6,352 nt of DNA from contig JALRCK010000137.1 of assembly GCA_023262305.1 (NCBI GenBank), positions 1-6,352 of the forward strand, given 5' to 3'. Both the position numbers and the translations under genes were made by a program. The notes below the pieces were generated by a model. The model did not search any database. It saw nothing but the letters and a program-made list of their open reading frames with translations, and was not told the DNA's origin. Position 1 is the stretch's first letter; every line of letters begins with the position of its first letter. Below are positions 1-6,024 of the stretch, piece by piece. This stretch comes from Deltaproteobacteria bacterium (GTDB lineage Bacteria > Bdellovibrionota_C > UBA2361 > OMII01).

Positions 1-23
1 GCCGTGTGTCAGTCATGCAACGA

Positions 24-47
24 GGCGAGCGACACGCTCGCCCTCCC
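24..47 (+). repeat. Palindrome A, copy 1
   Basis: The arms ggcgagcg (24-31) and cgctcgcc (35-42) pair perfectly around the loop aca. The tail ctccc follows at 43-47. The surrounding 36 bp (9-44) recur exactly at 119-154. Confidence 0.8.
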
Positions 48-67
48 GATGGGCGGGGTTGTGATAT

Positions 68-91
68 GGGAGGGCGACCGTGCCGGTCGCC
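68..91 (-). repeat. Palindrome B, inverted variant copy
   Basis: The arms ggcgaccg (73-80) and cggtcgcc (84-91) pair perfectly around tgc. Read on the minus strand, this is the same unit as palindrome A, with stem, 3-nt loop and CTCCC tail. It has one base pair of the stem swapped on both sides. Positions 38-47 and 68-77 form a further perfect 10-bp inverted repeat with a 20-nt spacer, so copies A and B face each other. Confidence 0.75.
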
Positions 92-133
92 ACAAAGCTG
101 CGTGTGGCGGCTGGTGTTTCAGTCATGCAACGA

Positions 134-157
134 GGCGAGCGACACGCTCGCCCTTCC
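134..157 (+). repeat. Palindrome A, copy 2
   Basis: The arms at 134-141 and 145-152 are identical to copy 1 and enclose the same aca loop. The tail carries one substitution (t for c at 155). It lies exactly 110 bp from copy 1. Confidence 0.8.
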
Positions 158-214
158 GACGTGCGGGCTTGCGATAGCGTAGGCGGACCCACAATGCTGC
201 ACAACGCTGCTGCG

Positions 215-559
215 CTAGATCTTCTTTACGTACTGCGACTTGAGCTTCATTGCACCGATGCCGTCGATCTTGCAATCGATGTCGTGGTCGCCATCGACTA
301 GTCGGATGTTTCGCACCTTCGTTCCAACCTTCACAACGGTGGAGGAGCTTTTTACTTTGAGGTCCTTAATAACGGTTACCGTGTCCCCATCCTGCAGCAC
401 GTTTCCGTTGGCGTCTTTGATTACACCTGAAACCTCCTGCGCTTCAGGCGAGACCTCCTCAGGGCTCCATTCGTGGGCACACTCGGGGCATGCGAAAAAG
501 AGACCGTCTTGATACGTGTGTTCGGAGTTGCATTTCGGGCAATGTGGAAGATCGTTCAT
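215..559 (-). CDS. yjdM: YjdM/PhnA family zinc-ribbon protein
   Basis: The product is a small cytoplasmic protein of 114 residues, the usual length for this family. An N-terminal zinc ribbon is visible as CPKC (C7, C10) and CPEC (C24, C27), ending in HEW. A linker follows, then the PhnA domain from about residue 44 to the end: [14 protein letters not shown], a stretch rich in Val, Lys and Thr, [16 protein letters not shown], and a terminal [11 protein letters not shown]. Members were long labelled alkylphosphonate-uptake protein PhnA. That label came from confusion with an unrelated phosphonoacetate hydrolase, and the actual role of YjdM is not settled. The ATG at 559 starts directly at the family's conserved N-terminus, although no good Shine-Dalgarno sequence precedes it. 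The gene lies 67 bp downstream of the GT4 gene on the same strand, so co-transcription is possible. The palindrome cluster follows its stop codon. Nothing nearby suggests phosphonate metabolism. Confidence 0.93.
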   Translation of the reverse strand: MNDLPHCPKCNSEHTYQDGLFFACPECAHEWSPEEVSPEAQEVSGVIKDANGNVLQDGDTVTVIKDLKVKSSSTVVKVGTKVRNIRLVDGDHDIDCKIDGIGAMKLKSQYVKKI

Positions 560-626
560 GCGCTTGGTCTAGCACGTTTGGTAGAGGGGGACTACTTTTT
601 GCCACTAGGTTTGGCTTGGTCCTACC

Positions 627-1790
627 TCAATTCGGCTGGGGCTCGCTCTTTTGAGGTGCGGAGTGTTCGGATGGTTGTAGCGAGATCGGCACTCGAATCA
701 CATCATTGATCGAAACCGTCTCGCAAAGCGCGATCATCTTCTCTACTACAATCTCCCATCGAAATGAATTTCGGGCGTGTGTTGCGGCGTTCATAGACAT
801 CGATTGCAGTCGCGCAGGGTCCGCGAGAAGTTGGTCGAGTGCCCGCGTGAGAGCTTCTTGGCTAATCTCATCGACAACGATCCCGGTTGTGCCGTTGACA
901 ATCCCCTCTGGTAATCCTCCCATGCGGAAAGCTACAACAGGGGTTCCGCACGCTTGAGCCTCAAGGGATGTGAGCGGGTAGGGATCAAACCATATTGATG
1001 GAACAACGCAAATGCCAGCCCGGCGGAATCCAGTCGCAATCTCTGTCTGTCCAGTTTTTCCGTGGAATGTGAGCCCTGGAATCTGCTTGGAGAGCGACTC
1101 GATATCAAGGTAGTCCTTGCGCGACCAGAGTGAGGAGCTGCCGAACACCTCAAGCTCAAGGTCATGGTACTTCGCCTTGAGGTCCATGAATGCTCCCAGG
1201 AGGAGGTGGAGACCCTTATCAGGCACAAGAGCGCCGGAGAAGACAAGGCGACGCGGATGATGCTGCTGGGGGTGGGAGGGAGAGAAGATTGAGAAGTCGA
1301 CGCCGTTGTGGACGACGGTCATCTTGTGCTCCGGGGCTCCCTCATTCGCTAATTTATCTCTCTGTGCGTGGGATACGCAGATAATTCCGTCGCAGATTGT
1401 TTCAAGCACTTCAGGCTTTAGACCGGAATCGCCCGCGCACCGATCGTGAGTGATGAGGAGTCGCTTGATGCATCGCTCTCGCCTGCGTGAGAGCACGATC
1501 GAGAACGCTTTACCAGCAGCGAGGAGGACGTAGGGGCCCTGTGCGTCTGCCCAATCAAGAGCACGCTCAATATCGTATGAAGCTCCGAGATCGATGAAGT
1601 GAACGCCGCGGTCGAAAGTGATGCTCTGTTTCAGTCTCGCTGCAAGGCACACCTTTCGCCCAGTGGCTGCGAGGTAGCGCGCGTGGTTGAGGGTTGCCAT
1701 CTCCGCGCCGCTGTTGGGACCTAAAGGGTCCAGGAGGTGGTCACTATGAACGATCAGGTAGAGTGGTGGCGTGTTGAGGTGGGTATGCAT
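627..1790 (-). CDS. Glycosyltransferase family 4 (GT-B fold)
   Basis: The product is a 387-residue retaining glycosyltransferase of the GT4/RfaB-like type. It probably transfers a sugar from a nucleotide-sugar donor to a growing surface glycan at the cytoplasmic face of the inner membrane. The acceptor-side domain begins with a Gly-rich loop, NSGAEMATL (26-34), and contains VSHAQRDKL (139-147). The donor-binding half has HNGVD (161-165), FSGALVPDKGL (184-194, with K192 as the usual phosphate-contacting lysine) and PSIWFDPYPLTSLEAQACGTPVV (264-286). In that last motif the family's E-x7-E signature reads D269-x7-E277, a common tolerated variant. GGLPEGIVNGTTG (291-303) follows. The last 20 or so residues are Pro/Ser/Gln-rich and probably disordered. 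There is no signal peptide or membrane helix. The ATG at 1790 fits the fold, but no clear ribosome-binding site precedes it. The sugar specificity cannot be told from sequence. Confidence 0.94.
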   Translation of the reverse strand: MHTHLNTPPLYLIVHSDHLLDPLGPNSGAEMATLNHARYLAATGRKVCLAARLKQSITFDRGVHFIDLGASYDIERALDWADAQGPYVLLAAGKAFSIVLSRRRERCIKRLLITHDRCAGDSGLKPEVLETICDGIICVSHAQRDKLANEGAPEHKMTVVHNGVDFSIFSPSHPQQHHPRRLVFSGALVPDKGLHLLLGAFMDLKAKYHDLELEVFGSSSLWSRKDYLDIESLSKQIPGLTFHGKTGQTEIATGFRRAGICVVPSIWFDPYPLTSLEAQACGTPVVAFRMGGLPEGIVNGTTGIVVDEISQEALTRALDQLLADPARLQSMSMNAATHARNSFRWEIVVEKMIALCETVSINDVIRVPISLQPSEHSAPQKSEPQPN

Positions 1791-1962
1791 ATGTGTCGAT
1801 CCACACCGGAGAAAAAGCTCTCCCGTCAGCTAGTTAGGATGACACGTGCTTAATGGGGGGTGCAGTGATTTGATGACCGCAGGCGGCAGTGATAGTGAGT
1901 GGTTCCAGTAGGTTACTAGGAGGGGGCAAGCTGACCCTTGAGCCCTCAACCGCTTAATCTGA
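1791..1962. other. Spacer between the Flp pilin gene and the GT4 gene
   Basis: This 172-bp stretch has no coding region I can support. It contains a 5-bp inverted repeat (1808-1812 with 1819-1823, 6-nt loop) just upstream of the GT4 start and a short palindrome around 1938-1947. Neither has the T-run of an intrinsic terminator. The gap is long enough to hold a promoter for the GT4 gene, but no convincing -35/-10 pair was found. Confidence 0.5.
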
Positions 1963-2124
1963 TTAGCCGCTTATTTGGAGCGCTGTCCGGCTGAATTGCT
2001 GACTAATGGTATTGCCGAGTGTCCTAATCGCAACGATAGCGATAATCGCTATGAGAGACACAAGGAGCGCATACTCAACGAGTGATGCTCCAGATTGGGT
2101 TTGTAACTTTTGATTTTTAAGCAT
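1963..2124 (-). CDS. flp: Flp-type (type IVb) pilin, short orphan gene
   Basis: A 53-residue reading frame runs from ATG at 2124 to TAA at 1963-1965. It has the hallmark layout of Flp pilins: a short polar, lysine-containing leader (MLKNQKLQTQSG), the prepilin motif G12-ASLV-E17-Y18, then a hydrophobic helix (about residues 19-33, ALLVSLIAIIAIVAI) and a small polar tail. Prepilin peptidase (TadV/CpaA type) would cut after G12, placing Glu at +5 and Tyr at +6 as in the family. The mature subunit would be about 41 residues. Flp pilins assemble into thin adhesive Tad pili. None of the Tad secretion ATPase, platform or peptidase genes is in the window. Two glycosyltransferase genes flank it on the same strand, with gaps of 91 bp upstream and 172 bp downstream. 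TAAGG at 2128-2132 lies only 3 nt from the start, so the ribosome-binding site is poor. A TadE-like or other small membrane protein is less likely because the E-Y motif is intact. Confidence 0.9.
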   Translation of the reverse strand: MLKNQKLQTQSGASLVEYALLVSLIAIIAIVAIRTLGNTISQQFSRTALQISG

Positions 2125-2215
2125 AAACCTTACCGCTTTTCTCTGAAACTACGGCACCGCTGGTGGTGTGGCAAGTATTTTTTCTCTTTCGCCATCTGAT
2201 AGACCACTCTCTCCA

Positions 2216-3700
2216 CTAGGGGAATGCTCGAATGAGTGGTCGGGGGTCGACCGTCTGGGCACGGGTCTCTGCAAAGGGATCGATATCAAAGTCCCGTTGC
2301 ATCACCGACGCAATCTCTCGAGCGATCGATTCGCGGCGGGTCTCGGCAGCAGCGTTCTCCTGAGCGTAGTCTCGTGCTACCGGGTTGATCACTATCTGAG
2401 GGGCTCCCTGCACCGACCACCCCCTGAAAAGAATGCGGGTGAGCAGCTCTTTACATGCATAGACAGGATCGTCCGCCTTTCTAAACGTGTCGAGCTCAAG
2501 TAGGGCTATCCTGCGTGCAATAATGTTTGGATAGAAGAAATTTCCAACGATGAATTCCGCAGCGTTCGTGCCTTGGTTCGGCGGAAAGAACCGCGACAGG
2601 TCGATACTGCCCTGAATATTCGGGAGTACGAGTCCTGTTACATCCCGCGCAAAAAGTTGTATGGCATCGCGTGTAGTGTCCGGACTGATGGTGTCGCCTG
2701 GTTGCAAGAAGGCCACCGTTGGAGCGACTGCCTTGCGCACTCCGGTTGAGAGCGCGGAGTATTCGTCGCATCCCTCTGACTTTGTGTGACGGATGGTGAT
2801 CTGAGGTACTGCGTCTACAAAGTTGAGGAATTGTTTGTGAATCTCTTTGGATTCTTGGCGTGTGGAAGCGTAGTCAACGAGAAGGATGTCGAAATCGAGA
2901 AATGATTGTTGGGTAAGGTTTGCAATCGTTACCGTCAGAAGCTCGGAAGGAGCTCTGACCGGGATGATATAGCTCAGCCGCTGCTCGGTGGCATTGAGCC
3001 CATTCACATGCCGTCTAAAATTTCTGCAACACTCTCGCTGGGTCGCGTTGGGGTTCGCTCCGGTTTTGTTGGTGTCGTAGATTCGATAGTAGGACAGTAC
3101 GCGATCAATGTGCTTCAAGAAGGGATACTTCTTTGCGATTCGCATCCACAGATCGAGGTCCATCGTGAAGTAGAGATCCTCATCAAGGTATGTACCGTCG
3201 GGGCGTTTCATCTCTTCAAGCACGGCACGGGAGAAGAACACCGAGGTTTGTGCTACCCATGCGAAGGGGATCCAGTACCTCATGAGGTCATAAAACGAGC
3301 GCGCCGGATTCTTGACTATCCTAGTAACCTTTCCCTCCCGATCGGTCTCGGCTGCCTGACCGATCACCACTGGATACTCCTGCATGTGGTGCGCCAGCTC
3401 GTGAAATACCCCTTCTGCGAGCCAATCATCGGAGTTGAGCCACACGATGATATCTCCGGTTGCGCGCGAGAAACCTTTGTTGAGACCATCAGACTGACCC
3501 CGATCAGGCTCCGAGGTCCACAACAGGTGTGGATACGACCGGAGGATATCAAGGGTCGAATCAGTCGAGCCACCGTCTACGATGATGTGCTCAAAGTTTG
3601 GATAATTCTGTGCGAGGACCGACTCAATCGTCTGTCGGATGAACTCCCCCTGGTTAAAGGAGACGGTAATGATCGATATCTTAGGGAGGGGATTCGCCAT
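2216..3700 (-). CDS. Glycosyltransferase family 2 with a second, degenerate GT-A-like half
   Basis: The product has 494 residues. The N-terminal domain (about 6-235) is a canonical GT-A transferase: ISIITVSFNQGEFI (8-21), VDGGSTDST (41-49), SEPDRGQSDGLNKGFSRATGD (63-83), the metal/donor motif NSDDW (89-93) and DLDLWMRI (181-188). The EPDRGQSDGLNKG signature resembles the WfgS-like group used in O-antigen assembly. Residues about 242-440 repeat the same order in eroded form: YIIPVRA, ILLVDYAST, FLQPGDTIS, then ARRIALLELD and KELLTRI. The C-terminal 50 residues are charged. Single-domain relatives are often about 250-300 residues, so this length fits two halves. It probably acts in the cytoplasm on a lipid-linked or surface glycan. 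I chose ATG at 3700 because it directly precedes the first beta strand and an AGGGA lies about 11 nt upstream. A TTG at 3736 would add 12 uncharacteristic residues. The donor and acceptor are unknown. Confidence 0.92.
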   Translation of the reverse strand: MANPLPKISIITVSFNQGEFIRQTIESVLAQNYPNFEHIIVDGGSTDSTLDILRSYPHLLWTSEPDRGQSDGLNKGFSRATGDIIVWLNSDDWLAEGVFHELAHHMQEYPVVIGQAAETDREGKVTRIVKNPARSFYDLMRYWIPFAWVAQTSVFFSRAVLEEMKRPDGTYLDEDLYFTMDLDLWMRIAKKYPFLKHIDRVLSYYRIYDTNKTGANPNATQRECCRNFRRHVNGLNATEQRLSYIIPVRAPSELLTVTIANLTQQSFLDFDILLVDYASTRQESKEIHKQFLNFVDAVPQITIRHTKSEGCDEYSALSTGVRKAVAPTVAFLQPGDTISPDTTRDAIQLFARDVTGLVLPNIQGSIDLSRFFPPNQGTNAAEFIVGNFFYPNIIARRIALLELDTFRKADDPVYACKELLTRILFRGWSVQGAPQIVINPVARDYAQENAAAETRRESIAREIASVMQRDFDIDPFAETRAQTVDPRPLIRAFP

Positions 3701-3724
3701 AGTTGTAAGTTTCCCTTTTTGGCA

Positions 3725-3755
3725 GGGTGCTCGCAATCGGAAATTGCGAGAACCC
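3725..3755. promoter_or_regulatory. 13-bp dyad in the divergent GT2/lolA spacer
   Basis: The arms 3725-3737 and 3743-3755 pair at 12 of 13 positions around a 5-nt spacer. The inner 8 bp (ctcgcaat/attgcgag) are perfect. There is no T-run on either side, so it does not look like an intrinsic terminator. It lies between two divergently transcribed genes, 25 bp upstream of the GT2 start and 67 bp upstream of the lolA start. It could be an operator or a 5'-leader hairpin, and which one is not decided by the sequence. Confidence 0.55.
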
Positions 3756-3809
3756 CGGAGTGGCGGTTTGCTACATACATGGTAGACTCCCCACCGACGT
3801 GTGGAAGAG

Positions 3810-3816
3810 AAGGGGA
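3810..3816 (+). promoter_or_regulatory. Ribosome-binding site of lolA
   Basis: The purine-rich aagggga ends 6 nt before the ATG at 3823. It settles the start of lolA there. The upstream in-frame GTG at 3727 would add 32 residues in front of an otherwise clean signal peptide. Confidence 0.75.
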
Positions 3817-3822
3817 CCTCTG

Positions 3823-4557
3823 ATGAAGCTCATAACTAACGCGATAGTCACGCTCGGGGCGCTTGGTTTCGGTATCGTGTCGCCGTTTCTGACGGCATCG
3901 GGTGAGATGAAGGATTTTTCGTGCAAGGCTGGCAGTGACCTCTCGACCGAGCGTGCGCAAGAGGTTCTATCGAAGGTGCAGCAGCGATATTCGGGCATTG
4001 AGACCCTTCACGGTGATTTCCGGCAGGACTCCTATGTCGCCGCCCTGGATGAGCAGGAAGCGAGCTCGGGAGAGATGTGGTTCGGCAAGCCCGGAAAGAT
4101 GCGCTGGGTGTACACGAAGCCTCATCCGCAGGTGGTAGTGATAAACCGGAGCACCCTGTGGTTGTATCAACCGGAGAATCGCCAGGTGGTGATTGATGAA
4201 ATCGGGAATGTGCTCCTCTCTAGCCTCCCGGTGTCGTTCATGATGGGGTTAGGCAACCTCTCGCGAGACTTTGACCTCAAGGGGGCCTGTCAGGGGTCAG
4301 ATGGGGTCATTTTACGGTTGGTACCTCATAAAAATGCCGAAAAAGATGGGGGTGGGGATGCCCTGGAGGGATTTGACCTCTTGGTCGATACCGCCCAGTT
4401 TTTACCAAAAGGTGCTAAAATCAGCTCCTTAGGTGGAAATACGACCGCTATTGTGTTCGCAAATCTCTCAACCAAGGTGCCCGCCAGTGACCCGGCCCGA
4501 TTTGTTTTAGAGTACCCAAAAGGTGTAGATGTAATGGACAGACGTCTGTCCCGTTAG
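3823..4557 (+). CDS. lolA: LolA-like periplasmic outer-membrane lipoprotein carrier
   Basis: The product has 244 residues, somewhat longer than the roughly 200 of typical LolA. It begins with a signal peptide: a short basic start, then a hydrophobic core at about residues 8-24 ending PFLTASG, with probable cleavage near 25-27. The mature part shows the LolA pattern: a helix (STERAQEVLSKVQQRY), the first strand GDFRQDS (64-70), GEMWFGKPGKMRWVYTKPHPQ (83-103), LWLYQPENRQVV (112-123), and a C-terminal strand ending YPKGVDVMD (231-239). LolA carries lipoproteins released by the LolCDE transporter across the periplasm to the outer membrane. An insert rich in Lys, Asp and Gly (about 168-180) and two cysteines, C34 and C156, are peculiar to this copy. 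rimO follows after 9 bp, so the two are probably co-transcribed. A LolA-fold protein for another lipid substrate cannot be excluded, because the family is divergent. Confidence 0.88.
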   Translation: MKLITNAIVTLGALGFGIVSPFLTASGEMKDFSCKAGSDLSTERAQEVLSKVQQRYSGIETLHGDFRQDSYVAALDEQEASSGEMWFGKPGKMRWVYTKPHPQVVVINRSTLWLYQPENRQVVIDEIGNVLLSSLPVSFMMGLGNLSRDFDLKGACQGSDGVILRLVPHKNAEKDGGGDALEGFDLLVDTAQFLPKGAKISSLGGNTTAIVFANLSTKVPASDPARFVLEYPKGVDVMDRRLSR

Positions 4558-4566
4558 TCATACACT

Positions 4567-6024
4567 ATGAAGTCTTCAGCATTATCCATCCTCCCGCTCG
4601 GAGACGAGCCAGCAAAGAGCTGTTCCTCTGTGGCCGTCAATATCACCGAGCCTCAAGCGCGTGAGGGCAAGAGCTTCGCGGGACGAGCCGCTATCGTGAC
4701 CCTAGGATGCGCCAAGAATCAGGTCGACTCCGAGGTCATGATTGGGGTTCTCAGGAACACCGGATTCGAGATCGTCAACGAACTTAGCCGAGCGGATGTA
4801 GCGGTGGTGAATACCTGCGGATTCCTCGAGAGTGCGGTCAAAGAGAGTGTCGATTGCGTACTTGAGCTTTCTGAATTGAAGAAGTCCGGAAGTCTGCGCA
4901 GGCTCCTTGTAGCCGGGTGCATGGTTGAGCGATACAAAGGAGACATAAGGAAGGCTCTCCCTGAAGTCGACTCGTTTATCTCTCTCGATGGGCTCTTGAG
5001 TGTCGGACAGATGGCCCTGGGCGAAGATGACGCCCTTCGCGACATCCTGCATGAGGGAGCGCGCCCGTACTTTCTCTACGATGAGACGATGCCTCGGCAC
5101 CTCGCCTCGCTCTCCCATATGGCGTACGTCAAGGTCTCCGAAGGGTGCAATCGACCGTGCGCGTTCTGTATCATCCCTCAGATTCGAGGTGCGATGCGAA
5201 GTCGATCTATTGAGTCGATTACTCGGGAGGTGCAAGCTCTCGGGGCGCAGGGCGTTAAGGAGATTAACCTCGTTGCGCAAGACCTCACCGCGTATGGAAC
5301 GGATCTCGGGAACGCTCGACTCGTTGAGCTTCTCCATTCGCTCGACAGGGCAAAGGCTGCGCAATGGATTCGCCTCCTCTATGCCTACCCAGTTGGTGTT
5401 GATGATGAGCTCTTAGCAGCGATAACTGAGCTTCCGTCCGTGTGTAACTATCTCGATGTGCCGCTCCAACATGCAAGCGAGACGGTTCTCAAAGCTATGA
5501 AGCGACCGATTGGGCGATTTGGTTCGCGGCGCTTCGTTGAGTACGTCCGATCGCAGGCGCCCTCAATCAAATTGCGAACGACCTTCATCGTTGGATTCCC
5601 CGGCGAGACTGAAGCCGACATTGCCGAGCTTGAGAAATTCGTTGCAGAGGGACACTTCGAAAGTGTTGGTGTATTCACCTACTCACCTGAGCAGGGAACC
5701 ACTGCCTACGATATGAAGGACCAGCTCTCTGAGAAAGAGAAGCGAGTGCGTCGCGATCGGATCATGCTCGCCCAACAGAAGGTGCGAATAGCCAAGAACG
5801 AAGAGTACGTCGGTCAGGAGCTTGAGGCGCTCGTTGAGGGCCCCCATGAAGAGACGGAGATGCTTCTGGCTGCTCGAACTCGATTCCAGGCTCCCGAAGT
5901 AGATGGTTCGATCCTGATTAATGACGTTGTTGAGGGGATAGGAACGGTCGAGGCGGGACACCTCGGTCGGGTTAAGATCACAGAGATCTCTGGTTACGAC
6001 CTCGTTGGGACGTTGGTGGCATAG
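4567..6024 (+). CDS. rimO: Ribosomal protein S12 methylthiotransferase RimO
   Basis: The product is a 485-residue radical-SAM enzyme that adds a methylthio group to the beta-carbon of a conserved aspartate of ribosomal protein S12 (Asp88/89 in E. coli). The UPF0004 domain (about 40-150) binds the auxiliary [4Fe-4S] cluster through C48 (LGCAKN), C84 (NTCGF) and C118 (AGCMV). The radical-SAM core (about 185-410) carries EGCNRPCAFCIIP with C194, C198 and C201, followed by RGAMRSR, YLDVPLQHAS (295-304), FIVGFPGETEAD (340-351) and YSPEQGTTAY (372-381). The TRAM domain spans about 413-485. SEGCNRPCAFCIIPQIRG favours RimO over the tRNA enzyme MiaB. About 40 residues precede the first strand, where E. 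coli RimO has far fewer. No Shine-Dalgarno sequence precedes the ATG, which lies 9 bp after lolA, so translation may depend on coupling. All cluster ligands are intact. Confidence 0.97.
   Translation: MKSSALSILPLGDEPAKSCSSVAVNITEPQAREGKSFAGRAAIVTLGCAKNQVDSEVMIGVLRNTGFEIVNELSRADVAVVNTCGFLESAVKESVDCVLELSELKKSGSLRRLLVAGCMVERYKGDIRKALPEVDSFISLDGLLSVGQMALGEDDALRDILHEGARPYFLYDETMPRHLASLSHMAYVKVSEGCNRPCAFCIIPQIRGAMRSRSIESITREVQALGAQGVKEINLVAQDLTAYGTDLGNARLVELLHSLDRAKAAQWIRLLYAYPVGVDDELLAAITELPSVCNYLDVPLQHASETVLKAMKRPIGRFGSRRFVEYVRSQAPSIKLRTTFIVGFPGETEADIAELEKFVAEGHFESVGVFTYSPEQGTTAYDMKDQLSEKEKRVRRDRIMLAQQKVRIAKNEEYVGQELEALVEGPHEETEMLLAARTRFQAPEVDGSILINDVVEGIGTVEAGHLGRVKITEISGYDLVGTLVA

Larger units (their letters stand above)
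4..190. repeat. REP/BIME-like cluster of short palindromes in alternating orientation
   Basis: Two exact 36-bp direct copies (9-44 and 119-154) lie 110 bp apart, and similarity continues more weakly to about 190. Each copy contains an 8-bp perfect stem with a 3-nt loop followed by a C-rich tail. Between them, at 68-91, is a related palindrome in the opposite orientation. At about 181-194 there is a stub resembling the start and end of that inverted copy with its hairpin deleted. The order is therefore A(+), B(-), A(+), remnant B(-), as if a two-palindrome unit of about 110 bp had been duplicated. This arrangement is typical of bacterial interspersed mosaic elements built from REP sequences. 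The family assignment is inferred from form only, since no second locus or RAYT transposase is visible here. The cluster lies downstream of the yjdM stop codon, an expected intergenic position. Confidence 0.75.

Noticed and set aside
9..154. The repeat cluster as a CRISPR array
   Set aside because: There are only two same-orientation copies 110 bp apart, and an inverted relative lies between them. Spacer lengths and layout do not fit CRISPR, and no cas gene is present.
3727..3822. GTG start at 3727 for lolA
   Set aside because: It would place 32 non-hydrophobic residues before the signal peptide, overlap the dyad, and ignore the good ribosome-binding site in front of ATG 3823.
2906..3823. 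A 305-codon open frame on the plus strand, antisense to GT2
   Set aside because: It lies almost wholly over the clear GT2 coding sequence, its translation shows no domain I recognise, and its length is explained by the base composition of the opposite strand.
4702..5364. A 220-codon open frame antisense to rimO
   Set aside because: It is wholly inside rimO, which has every expected catalytic motif. The antisense translation has no recognisable features.
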